DNA from: Impatiens glandulifera
Taxonomy: Eukaryota > Streptophyta > Magnoliopsida > Ericales > Balsaminaceae
Reading direction: 5' to 3'
Assembly (NCBI RefSeq): GCF_907164915.1
Contig: NC_061862.1
Coordinates: forward strand, 128,349,641-128,413,640
DNA length: 64,000 bases
Shown here: positions 10,419 to 21,005 of the stretch, one piece after another
Numbering within the stretch: position 1 is the stretch's first letter
Layout: each line of letters opens with the position of its first letter
Translations under genes and position numbers: made by a program
Notes under the pieces: model-generated
Seen by the model: the letters and a program-made list of their open reading frames with translations, nothing else
The model's database searches: none
What the model was told of the DNA's origin: nothing

Positions 10419-13400
10419 ATGTGGGTACCAAACAGTTGTAAATATGTACATTTTGCAGGATATAAAGAAACGGCTAGGAAACTCTGAATGGTACTTGGAT
10501 AGTGGTTGCTCCAGGCACATGACCGGGAACAACAACCTGTTAACCGACATCAGAATAGAGACCGGTGCATTAATCACTTTCGGTGACAACTCAAAAGGTA
10601 GAACTGTGGGCAAAGGTAAGATTGTCCATGGTAACTTAACAATTGATAATGTACTCTTAGTTGAAAACCTACGCTTTAATCTGCTAAGCATTAGTCAAAT
10701 GTGTGATGCTGGATACACGGTAGAATTTCTTAAACATGCATGCTTAGTAAAGAACTCTCAAGGCATCACACTGCTAACCGGAAATAGGTTAGGTAACATT
10801 TACAAGGTAGATTGGAAAACTAAGGTAGAATATCCTATATGCATGATAGCTAAGACTGATCAAACCTGGTTATGGCATAAGAGACTAAATCATCTAAACA
10901 TGAAAACCTTAAACTATATTCGCGGTAAAAAGTTAGTTGAAGGTATTCCTGACATAGTATTTAACAAGGATAAGGTTTGTTCAGCATGTCAAATGGGTAA
11001 ACAAACTAGGTCAACCTTTAAAAGTAAAGGGAATATTCAATTTAACCGATGCTTAGATCTCCTTCACATGGATTTATTTGGACCAATTTAGGTCATTAGT
11101 CTAGGAGGTATGCTTTACACAATGGTAGTTATTGATGATTATTCTAGGTACACATGGGTAATATTTTTACCATCTAAACGTGAAACCGCATCAAACCTGA
11201 TCACACTGCTTAAACGTTTGCAAAATGAAAAATCAACTCGCATTAATAGTATTAGAAGTGATCGAGGTACCGAATTTACCAATAGTACTTTAACCGCATT
11301 TCTTGATGAATCCGGTATTAGACACGAGTTGTCTAGTGCTAGGACTCCTCAACAAAATGGCCTGGCCGAGAGAAGAAACCAGACTCTCAAGGAAGCCGCA
11401 CGGTCCATGATAGCCGATTCGGGCATTGCTCAGAAATTTTGGGCTGAGGCTATCAATACTGCATGTTACACACAAAACCGGTCTCTAATTAACAAGTTTC
11501 ACAACAAAACACCGTATGAGGTTTATTTTAACAGGGTTCCCAACCTTAAGTACCTTAAGATTTTCAGTTGTAAATGATATATACATATAAATGGTAAAAC
11601 CCATCTTTCTGCTTTTGATGCAAAAACCGATATTGGGATCATGTTAGGTTACTCAGCAGTAAGTAAGGCATATAGAGTGTACAACAATAGAACTTTAACC
11701 ATGGAGGAAACACTTCATGTTGTTTTCGATGAATCGGTTGAAAGTAACACTGCATCAGGCTTTGATCTACACAACAGATTGGAAAACAACAATATCCATT
11801 CTGATAGTGAAGATGAGACACCGGTCTTCAGGCGGTTTGTCCATGACTAAATGGGTAATATTGAAACCCAGCCGGATCAAGCTGTCTCACGACAGGAAGC
11901 TGACACTTCGGTCCAATCCGAGGAAGTCGGTCGGTCTGACAATCCTGTTCAGCCTACCGACATGTCTAGCCTTGATCAAGTAAACGGTAATTTGGTAGAC
12001 ATCCCTGAACCGAATTTCAAAAGAAACATCAAACATCCTCCTGAGAAAATTATAGGTGATCCTTCAGAACCTGTTCGAACTAGGCGTCAACTTCTGGAGG
12101 AATACTTTAATTCCGCCTTTATATCGCAGATTGAGCCGAAAATAATAGATGAATCATTGTCAGATCCGGATTGGATCTTGGGAATGCAAGAAGAGCTAAA
12201 CCAGTTTGAGAGTAATAAAGTCTGGTACCTAGTCCATAGACCGAAAGATCAACCGGTCATAGGAACAAGATGGGTATTTAGAAACAAACTCAAAGAAGAC
12301 GGTTTGGTCACAAGGAACAAAGCCAGATTAGTGGCACAAGATTACAAACAGGAAAAAGACATTGATTTTGAAGAATCATTTGCCCCTGTAGCTAGGATTG
12401 AAGCTATTAGGATTTTTCTAGCCTTTGCTGCTTTAAAAAACTTTAAGGTTTTTCAAATGGATGTTAAAAGTGCATTTTTAAATGGTGACCTACGTGAAGA
12501 GGTGTATGTTGAACAACCACCCAGTTTCAAAAGTGCTGAGTTTCCAAACCATGTATACCGGTTAAACAAAGCTTTATACGGTCTAAAGCAAGCACCTAAA
12601 GCCTGGTATGATACCCTAACCGCATTTTTGATAAAACATGATTTCACCATCGGTTCGGTGGATAAAACTTTATTCAAATTTGAGAAGAAGGAACATATCC
12701 TCCTTGTTCAAATCTATGTAGATGATATCATCTTCGGTTCAACCGATCCTAAGTTATGTGATAAATTCTCAACCCTGATGACTAACAAGTTTGAAATGAG
12801 TATGATGGGAGAATTAAGTTTCTTCATAGGTCTTCAGGTTAAACAACTCGAAGAAGGAACGTTCATAAGCCAACCCAAGTACACCAAGGAGCTTCTAAGG
12901 AAGTTTGGGATGGACACATGCTCATCAGCGGCTACTCCAATGAGCTCATCGGTTAAATTAGACAAAGATGATGAGGGTCAATCGGTAGACCAGATCGCTT
13001 ACCGGGGCATCATCGGTTCACTTCTATACTTGACAACAAGTAGACCGGATATTCTATTTGCAGTCGGTGTGTGTGGAAGATTCCAAGCCAATCCAAAACA
13101 ATCCCACTACACAGCTGCAAAGCGAATACTGAAATACCTAAAGGGAACACCTGATGTCGGCCTGTGGTATCCAAAGGATTCGTCCTTTAACTTAACGAGT
13201 TACTCAGATGCAGACTATGCAGGTTGCAAGATTGATAGAAAAAGCACCAGCGGTACATGCCAGCTCCTAGGTGACCGACTTGTTTCATGGCATAGTAAGA
13301 AACAAACATCGGTGGCCACATCAACCGCAGAAGCTGAATACCTGGCGGCCGGAAGCTGTTGTTCACAACTTCTTTGGATCCAACAACAACTGACGGACTT

Positions 13401-13680
13401 CGGTGTCATAGCCGAAAAGTCCCCGATCTTTTGTGACAACACAAGTGCCATAGCAATCACTTACAATCCGGTTCTACACTCCAGAACCAAGCACATTGAC
13501 ATAAGGCACCACTTCATTCGGGAACATGTCATGTTGAAGCATATCTGGCTGGAATACGTACCAACAGATCAACAAGTAGCCGATATCTTCACCAAGCCTC
13601 TAGAGGAAGCTAAGTTCTCTCAATTCAGACTTACTCTCGGTTTAACCGACATTAGTCAGATCCTTCCTAAGGATGCTTAA
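10405..13680 (+). pseudogene. Element B pol polyprotein, one frame with three nonsense codons
   Basis: A single frame runs to 13680, interrupted only by TAG 11089, TGA 11575 and TAA 11848. Protease has DSG in 'WYLDSGCSRHMTG'. GAG-pre-integrase keeps H-x4-H and C-x2-C ('CSACQMGKQ'). Integrase D,D-35-E is intact ('HMDLFGP', 'SDRGTEF', 'QQNGLAERR'). Reverse transcriptase has '[12 protein letters not shown]' and 'YVDDIIFG'. RNase H has 'YSDADYAGC', 'TSTAEAEY', 'FCDNTSAI' and 'RHHFIREHV'. The start overlaps the gag end in another frame (+1 relative to gag). The three stops probably kill it, since nothing else is wrong with the catalytic motifs. It is the best preserved pol in the window. Confidence 0.95.
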
Positions 13681-14191
13681 AAGTGAAACCAGTTCGGACA
13701 GACAAAACCGGTAGTTCCTCCTAACCTGTTGGACTTCAAATTTTCAAGGTACCTATGGAAGAACCGCCTGGTCTATCAGACAAAGTAAACCGACCGGTTA
13801 CTTAATGCATGCACCAAATAACCGCATCGGAAAGAAAGACTGATAACCGACCGGTTCGGAAATAGGTTATCTTAGATTATTTGAACTTCAAACAAAAGTG
13901 GAATAACTATCAGTGTTTAAATTTATCTGTTCTGAAACATTGTCTTTTCAAAGTAAAATGGTCGCACCTAAAAAGACGTGAAGATCTGATATCTTTCATG
14001 GTCCAGGTCTATGACCAATACCCTAGGCTGCAGACATGTCTATTTCATGCAATACCTTTTATCCTGCAGTTAATAGATATCATCACCTGTAATACCTGGA
14101 TAATAGGATTCTCCCCCAACTAGTATTTAAGTCAAGAAAACATTAACCAAAACAATCACAAGACAAAAACTCATTCTCTCACTAAGACAAA
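13681..14191 (+). promoter_or_regulatory. Leader of accessory ORF 1 in element B
   Basis: Non-coding. It carries AACCGG-type motifs (near 13705, 13785-13800, 13845-13860) like those of the B LTR. It ends with a TATA box and a short A-rich leader before the ATG at 14192. A small ORF at 13881-14123 has no match. Confidence 0.5.
14124..14131 (+). promoter_or_regulatory. TATA box, accessory ORF 1 of element B
   Basis: TATTTAAG lies 68 bp upstream of the ATG at 14192. The leader between them has no upstream ATG. Confidence 0.5.
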
Positions 14192-14953
14192 ATGTCTCAG
14201 TTTCCTAACATCTTTCAAGTCGATTTCCAATCCGCTTTGAGCACTGAACACTATGATGTGTTCAAAATGATCAAATCCCTTGAAGACACAGGTCTTCGGT
14301 ACTTCCTAGATGACAAGCATACCATCTACTCTGAATCAGTCCTGGAATTCTTTTCTAATGGCAGGGTTTTCAGAGGAACTCCTCATTTCGATACTCACAT
14401 CCAATCAAAAGTGGGAGGTATAGTCTTTGACTTCACCTAAAATGACTTTGCGAGGTGTTTTAGCCTCCCAAAGCAAGGGCTAACGGATCTCAATGTTCCG
14501 GCCGACCTGAAGGCCGAGATTTCCCTCACCTTTGCACGATCTAACCAACCTGTTGATGACCATGGTACTAAATCACTCTTGAGAGCTGAATATCAGCTCC
14601 TCAATGACGTGATCGGTCGCAACATCTTAGGGAGAGATGTGACGAACACCTATTGTACCGCGACATTCAACATGATGGCTGCTATCACCACCGGTACACC
14701 GATTAATTGGTGAAGGGTACTGTTCGACGTCCTAATCTGGATGATTGGCGTTCGAACAGTCGGCCTCGTTCCCCAACTGAGCTGCCTGCTTGTTGAGCTT
14801 GGAGTACCGACCTATCCAGGAGAAGGTTTGAACCAAGCTCAAGTGCTAACCAAGGAAATCACTGACTCCTTCTATGAGCGGTTTGAAAGGGCTTGGAGGA
14901 GGAGGAACCGCCGCAACAATCCAAACGGTGTCGTCACCTTTAGTGGACATTAG
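14192..14953 (+). pseudogene. Accessory ORF 1 of element B (retrotransposon accessory family)
   Basis: A 253-codon single frame with two nonsense codons (TAA 14438, TGA 14711). The N-terminus has the family pattern: 'FQVDF' near residue 9, 'LEDTGLRYFL' near 30-40, 'VLEFF' near 50, 'FSLPKQG' near 90 and 'GTPINW' near 170. It resembles the 'putative plant transposon protein' type domain I recall from retroelement-derived plant proteins; its biochemical role is unknown to me. It is a short paralogue of ORFs 2 and 3 and lacks the long coiled-coil tail of ORF 3. The stop count suggests loss of function. Confidence 0.75.
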
Positions 14954-15430
14954 GTCACTCCTTCCTACACCCGGTCATTTTGCTGCACGTACCGGGTGTA
15001 TCTTCGTTCAACATCATTATGATCATTTCGGTTTTATGTTCTTTTCGGTTTAAGCCTAAGTTATTTTTGGTTTCTATCAGTTTCTAGCGGTTACTTTTTA
15101 GTGTATTGTTGCATGGGTCATTAAATGAAAAGCAACATTTAATTCCTGAAGTAACCCCCAACTACATGAGCAATCAATACCCAACTAATTTGGTTACTTT
15201 TCAACCAAATCCCACCTCGAGCTCCGAAATTAGTCAAAAGTAACCCCTTCCCAATGCATTTTGAAAACATAAATATTCTCTTCCTTAATGAGACAAAACT
15301 GACAATCAATGCTAATATTTTCCCTCCAAAACCGACTCTATATAAAGGACTATCCTCTAATAAATTCAACACATCCTAAACACAAAACTCTGTTGAACTC
15401 TATCTCTCTCTCTCAACAAACTTAGAAATC
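14954..15430 (+). promoter_or_regulatory. Spacer and leader between accessory ORFs 1 and 2 of element B
   Basis: Non-coding. T-rich sequence after ORF 1 could serve as its 3' UTR. It is followed by a TATA box at 15339 and a CT-rich leader ending at the ATG at 15431. Confidence 0.45.
15339..15346 (+). promoter_or_regulatory. TATA box, accessory ORF 2 of element B
   Basis: TATATAAA in the context CTATATAAAGGACTATC lies 92 bp upstream of the ATG at 15431. The 'TATATAA(A)GGAC' form is shared with the promoter of element C's accessory ORF. Confidence 0.6.
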
Positions 15431-16132
15431 ATGCCGAGCAGAACTCTAGGAAATTTCTTGAGCATCGATTTCGAATCTTGTATGGAACATTGGGACGGAG
15501 AAACATCGGAGATCATTTTTGAATCTCTCATTGACACCGGCCTTCGAACCTTTCTCGAAGAATCCGGTCCCATACTTATTGAGGATGTCAAGACATTCTT
15601 CAGAAGCGCTTGCATCAGGGGCAACTATATCGTCTCCACCGTGAGAGACCACACCTTCTGGCTGGATGAAGCCGAATTTGCCCACATGTTCAATTTGCCC
15701 ACAGAAGGGTTTTCTGACTTTCCAACCCAGGTGGAAAGTGCAGCAATCGATCATGCACTATTCTTCTCTGGAACCGATGTTCCAGTGGAAAACCATGGGT
15801 TAAAAACCCGCCTCGCTCATCACATCCAACTCCTTCTTGAGATTGTAACCCGGTCTATCATTTGTCAATCTCCAAATTAGCGTTACTCCAAGAAAACATA
15901 CGACATGATGACCCATATTGTTAGCAACACGACCATTAATTGGTCAACCGTCATTTTTCAGAACCTGAAAAACATGGTGCTAACCAAGAAAGGTCTCGGT
16001 TATGCTCCTCACATCAGTAGGCTTATTCTCAAGTACCGCCCAGAATTTGGACCGGGCACACCGGCATCTCCCTCGAACATTCTTGACATGGATGGGGTGG
16101 AAGAGAAGCTTTCTAAAGTAGTTATTACATAA
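15431..16132 (+). pseudogene. Accessory ORF 2 of element B
   Basis: A 233-codon frame with one nonsense codon (TAG 15878). Family signature: 'LSIDFES' near residue 10, 'DTGLRTFLEESGP' near 37-49, 'VKTFF' near 55, 'FAHMFNLPTEGF' near 84-95 and 'INWSTVIFQNLKNMV' near 165-180. It corresponds to the conserved N-terminal domain of ORF 3 without a tail. It has its own TATA box, so it was probably transcribed separately from the genomic RNA. The role is unknown. Confidence 0.75.
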
Positions 16133-16800
16133 ATTGTATCTTTCCATCTTATGTATGTCTATTTTCACACCGATCTACTCTTCGGTTTCTATTCTGTAAT
16201 GTTTCCTCAATATAATTCTATTTCAGTCTAAATAACCGGGCCATCTTAAAAAAAAAATCTGAATATCCATCTAAGTAACCGGTTAACATTGTCTAAAAAC
16301 CGCGCTCTTATCCGATCTCAAGGAAAACCGTTTAAAACTCAAAAGATAGCAAAAATTCTGCTTATTTAAATAACCTGTTAACTTTCGATAACCAAACTCT
16401 CCGGTTAAATTAAGAAAACCGCAGCATCAAACGGTTTCAAAAGGGGGATTGCGTCATCAAAGACGAAATCAAAAATTTTAGAGGAATATTTCCCCCCCAA
16501 AATCTCCCGCTCAAACTTCCCACCTCTTGGTTTACCGCCCATTGAATTGGCGCCTTTTTCGATTACCGCCGTTTGGATTACCGCCTTTTGGCTTCCCGTC
16601 CATGGTTTGCCGCCTCTTTGGCTTGGAGGGAAAGTTCACGCCAAAAGTTGATGGGACGGTTGGTTTTCCAAACCGCGCCTATAAAAGGAGTCCTTGGGCA
16701 CTTCATTTCACTCTTACGCGAATCAGCTTTCTCTCTCTAAGCTCTCAAACTCTCTCAGCGATTATTCTCTCGTTTTCTCAAAAACTCTCAATCATCTAAG
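16133..16800 (+). promoter_or_regulatory. Spacer and leader of accessory ORF 3 of element B
   Basis: Non-coding. 16225-16430 carries AACCGG/CCGGTT motifs. 16525-16620 repeats a 'TTACCGCC' phrase four times. A CT-rich leader with TATA box at 16680 leads to the ATG at 16801. Confidence 0.5.
16680..16687 (+). promoter_or_regulatory. TATA box, accessory ORF 3 of element B
   Basis: TATAAAAG lies 121 bp upstream of the ATG at 16801. It has the same form as the LTR TATA box of this element (CCTATAAAAGGAG in both). Confidence 0.65.
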
Positions 16801-19387
16801 ATGGGTCGTGCCTCCGCTTTGTTCAAACACATCATTCAGGTGGATTTCGAGGAAATCCGACAAAAGGGCATGCCTGCAGCAAAGGAAGTTATTAAACGGA
16901 TAACCGAAGCCAGGCTTGAGTATTTTATGGGCGGTCCCTTTGTTATATACAGAGAAGCGGTTGAAGAATTCTTCAAAACCACAACTCTATCTGGTGACAA
17001 GATAACCGCAACTGTTAGCGGTACTAAATTCGAGATAACCGAAGAATCGGTTGCGGAGATCCTACGTCTTCCAACAAGTGGCCGCAATGCTTTGTTAGAT
17101 CTAGAACCAACAACATTCGAGGCGGCCTGCCAGATTCTCTCTGCAAATGCGGAACCGGTGAAAATATCCGGTAAGAAAGCGACACTACGACCGGAGTACA
17201 TACCGCTTTGTGATATCTTCACAAAGTCGGTTCAGGCGAGAGGTGGAAATTACGACTACCTTACCAAGGCCAAGATCGAGATGCTTGTCGGTTTGCTGGA
17301 AGGTACGAAAGTCAATTGGGCGAAGGAAATATTCCACAACCTGAAGGAAATGGTGAAACCGGACACCGCACGGTCATGGGGATATGCCATTCCCCTCGGA
17401 AAAATCATGCTCCACCACAACATCAACACCGGTCCTAGTGTTATTCTCCCATCGAGGAGGTTAATAAAATCCAAACAATTCCTGGAGAGGAAGCAGCCGG
17501 CCCCCGGTTCCACAGGTGGCCGAAAGAAGAAACCTGCCGCCAAGAAACCGGCCCCAGCAAAAGAAAAGTCTGGAAGCAAGGACAAGGAGAAGATAGTATT
17601 CTCGGAACCGCCCTCGCAAACAAGAGATGAGGAAGAATCGGCTTCCACGTCTGAACGAACCGATTCACAGAAAACCGATGAAGAAGGACCGAATGATGAA
17701 GAACATTCGGGTACAAGTCCTAGCAATATCGGTGCGGCCGGAAGCCTTGAGAACACCGATAGCGGTGTAGACGATCGAGAGGAGGAGGAGGCTACCCCCA
17801 ACAATGACCAAAAGATGGCCGCAACCATTGTCCGAAATATCTTGGAGGAAATCGAACAGTGAATCCAAGCGGTTGGCACATTGTACCGGGAATGGCACGA
17901 GTACCGATATGACATACTTTTCAAACACATGCTACCGGGCCTAACCGACGAACAATGTTTCAGAAGGCTGAAGGAGATGGAAGAAACCGTCATGAGCCTC
18001 ACAAACGCCGAAACTCCTAGCCAAGCCATGGACCGATACGCAATCGTGAGACCGCGTGCTCGGCTACAAAAACTAACGGTACGTATCCAAAAGCTGAAAG
18101 AAAGGTACATTGCGGGAACACCGAAGGCAAACTTACAGCTCTTGGTGTTGGATAAGCTCGAGATAAAGAGAGGAGAACTCAATGAAGAAATTGAGCAGAT
18201 TGACGCGGTGCACATACAGCGAGAAAAACCGCATTCTCCAGCTCATGAAACCGATGACGGTCAGAATCATAGTGCAACACCTCCTCTGGCGGATCCGGTA
18301 ATAAACGAAACCGACGAAAGGGCAGGGACTCCTCTCACCGGGCAACTTGAAACTGATCAACCTGGGGTTTCAGAACCGGGCGTCACAGAAGAAAGGGTCA
18401 AGTCCCTTATTCAAGAGTTTGCCGACTCAACGGTTCAACCATTACAGGGAGACAAAAGTCAAGAAAGTCGTGCGCCAAACACTCTTGCTCGCCAAAAAGA
18501 CAAGGGATGATCTCGTAAAGGCACATGACCGGATCACAGCCATCGAAGCTGACTACCGGGACGAAACGGTCTTGCGCAACAATCATCTTCGGCGAACCGA
18601 GGAATTGGACGAAAAGACCTCAGGGATAGTGGATGACTTAGATCGGCTTGAAAGGGAAACCGAGCAACGACTCACAGAGGTCACTGAGGACCTAGTCAGC
18701 TCGACACTTGACAGGGTCAAAGATCTGGAAAAGAAGAATGTGAGCCTTGAGGACCGCAACGACAAGCTTGAAGCCGATCTTAAGGCGCTAACCGAACATG
18801 TGGCTGAGCTGATAAATGCCAAGATCAATGCTGACATAGCGGTTGAAGAAGCCAACGCCAGAGCGGCTAAGGAAGTTCAGGATACGCTGGACGAAGAAGC
18901 GCGGAGGGCAAAGGAGGCACCGCGACTATCTGAAGAGGAAATAGCCGAGCGCGAACGAATCACAGAGACTAAGTATCCAGGACTTGCAAGGTCCATAGCC
19001 GCTCAAGCTGCGGAGGACGCAAAGCGGTTAAATACTGAAAGACAAAGACTTGATAAATTTGCAACCGCTCACAAGAAGAAAAAGGCAGCTTCTTCCTCTT
19101 CGGTTCCGGCAAAACGAAAACGGAAAATATCAAAGAAGGCTCAGGTAGCCGGGCTGCTGGAAAGGATCACCGAAACGGTTATTGACACTGAACCGAACCC
19201 AGGTATGCACTTCGAGGATGAAGACGAAGAGCATCTGGAGCAGCGTTCCACAAGACAACGAGTTTTACAAGTGGTTCCAATCAGCACGGGTAGTCAACCG
19301 CAAGCTGAAGGTTCATCGTCAAGACCGACTGAAGAAGAACCGATCGATGATATGATGGACGGCTTCAGATTCTCCGAATCAGAATAG
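16801..19387 (+). pseudogene. Accessory ORF 3 of element B, full-length form with coiled-coil tail
   Basis: About 860 codons. Frame 1 is open 16801-17862, meets a TGA at 17860, and continues in the same frame to about 18450. There a frameshift moves it to the frame ending at 19387. Residues 1-230 carry the family domain ('IQVDFEE', 'YFMGGPFVIY', 'VEEFFKTTT', 'ATVSGTKFEI', 'LRLPTSGR', 'VNWAKEIFHNLKEMV'). It is followed by a Lys/Pro/Ala-rich basic stretch (about residues 235-265), an acidic Ser/Glu region and a long charged coiled coil (about 18520-19060). A nuclear-localisation-like basic cluster ('KKKKAASSSS', 'KRKRKISKK') and an acidic C-terminus close it. The layout suggests a nuclear, oligomeric nucleic-acid-associated protein; this is inference. 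Confidence 0.8.
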
Positions 19388-19710
19388 GGGATTTACTTTC
19401 TTGCTTTATGTTTCTTTTGGTTTATTTCGGTTATTTATATATATATATATATAAAGTTATTTTTGAAACCGGCCTCCACGTGCATTTCTACATGGTTTTG
19501 ATAATTTTAAATAAAATAATCAAAAAGGGAGAAATTGATAAGACAAAAGCTTAGATTTTTCTTTCAAAATTTTTCTCAAAATTTTTCCAAATTTTTCGAA
19601 AAATTCTCCCAAGTCAGTTTCAAAAATCCGGTCAAATAAAGAACCGGCCTACGTTTGCAAACTTACATGGTTTTGATAATTTTAAATAAAATAATCAAAA
19701 AGGGAGAAAT
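19388..19710 (+). other. Element B 3' tail with duplicated polypurine tract
   Basis: A TA microsatellite lies at about 19435-19453. The sequence around AAAAAGGGAGAAAT occurs twice, at 19522-19535 and at 19697-19710, with about 40 bp of identical upstream sequence (175-bp direct duplication). The second copy abuts the 3' LTR and is the expected plus-strand primer. Repeated polypurine tracts are a known Sirevirus trait. Confidence 0.75.
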
Positions 19711-21005
19711 TGTTAGATAAAATTAGACCGGTTCACAGAACTTAACATAAATAAACTTTCCATGCAGGAACAAGGAACCGGACCGGTCAAACAAATGAAC
19801 CGGTTAAGAGGATTAACCGGTCAAGATATTAAACCCACCAGGAACATTCGAAACATAACCGCACAAAGAAAGGATCGGCCAAAGCAAAAAACCGGAAACA
19901 CCAGATAGCCGATCAGCTTGAAGGTAAAGGAATAACCGGAAGATGTCCGGTTAAACCAATTATACCGGAAGTCATCCGGTTAAGTCAAATGACCGACCAA
20001 CACAAGAAGATACTTTGGGTATCTGTTGAGAATGATACCAAAGGAACAGACTGAACATTGCCATATTCATAAAGTCTGAGGACAGTCTGCAGGCTGCAGA
20101 AAACCGTCCTATAGGATCTTTCCACTTTGGGATAAATCAGAAAGGCAATCTTCCAAGTACAGACAACTGTCTAATAGACAGTCACCATATTGAGTAAAAG
20201 ACAAACCTAGCAGGTTTGTCTTACACACCGGAAGAACAGACTGCCAACTCTGTAATGTTGACCGCCAGGTCTGAACAATTGACCGCCAGGTCTGTATCAA
20301 TGAATCTCTGCTCAGCCAATCAAATTCAAGGAAGTGAAATATGACCGTTAGCATATTTCACCTATAAAAGAAGCAGCTGAAGAAGAGTAAATGTGGGACA
20401 CATATTGGGATATACAGGACACAAGCGAGATAGCGAGTATTTAATTTACAAGTGAAAACAGTGTATTCTATCTCTAGAAAGCATAAGTGCTAAGTTGAAG
20501 TGTATTTACAATTTCGGTGCAAATTGTACAAGTGTTATCGAGCAGGAAATAAGTCTCGATCGGATTGTATTTGTATTCCTTAGTGAATATCCTTCTCGCG
20601 GTTTCGAGAAGAAGGGGTGACGTAGGAGTTTTATCTCCGAACATCCATAAAATTTGTCTTGTTATTTACTGTCTGCTGGTTCTACTTTCTAACCGACCTG
20701 TACTAACTCACCTACACCGCTCTAACCTACTTGACTCTATTCAAACCGAATCACCAGGTTACAAAAACCGACCCATCAATTCTCAAACCTACATCATCCA
20801 GAACCGACTCTGCCTATCATACAAGTGTGCTGCTTCAACCTGAAACAAACCTCTTCCGCGCTTGAACCTAGTTCAAGGGTTTGTGACAGTTTGTGTAGTA
20901 TTGAAACCCCGTTGTTAATCTCTAACCGGATTAATCACCACCCTTTGAGTGAGACGCACTAACCGACCCAACCCCGGTCCTCCAGCCGCGACCTAGATCC
21001 TAATA
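19711..21005 (+). repeat. Element B 3' LTR
   Basis: 1,295 bp and collinear with 7278-8573. It starts TGTTAGAT and ends CCTAATA, so the canonical terminal CA has mutated to TA. The palindrome AACCGG...CCGGTT is at 19934-19952, the TATA box at 20363 and the hairpin at 20861-20877. AATCC follows directly. Confidence 0.95.

Larger units (their letters stand above)
7278..21005 (+). mobile_element. Element B: complete Sirevirus-like copia element with three accessory ORFs
   Basis: This 13,728-bp element lies inside element A pol. The LTRs are 7278-8573 and 19711-21005. The target duplication AATCC flanks it at 7273-7277 and 21006-21010. Order: LTR, primer site, gag, pol (PR-IN-RT-RH), then three paralogous accessory ORFs (14192, 15431, 16801), a duplicated polypurine tract and the LTR. 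By eye the LTRs differ at roughly 30 positions, so B is much younger than the minus-strand relic at the left edge. Its LTR is rich in AACCGG palindromes rather than the TTAGAC ones of A, C and D. Confidence 0.95.

Noticed and set aside
17256..18215. 319-codon minus-strand ORF opposite accessory ORF 3
   Set aside because: Shadow of the plus-strand coding frame. The plus strand shows the family domain and the minus translation has no motif.
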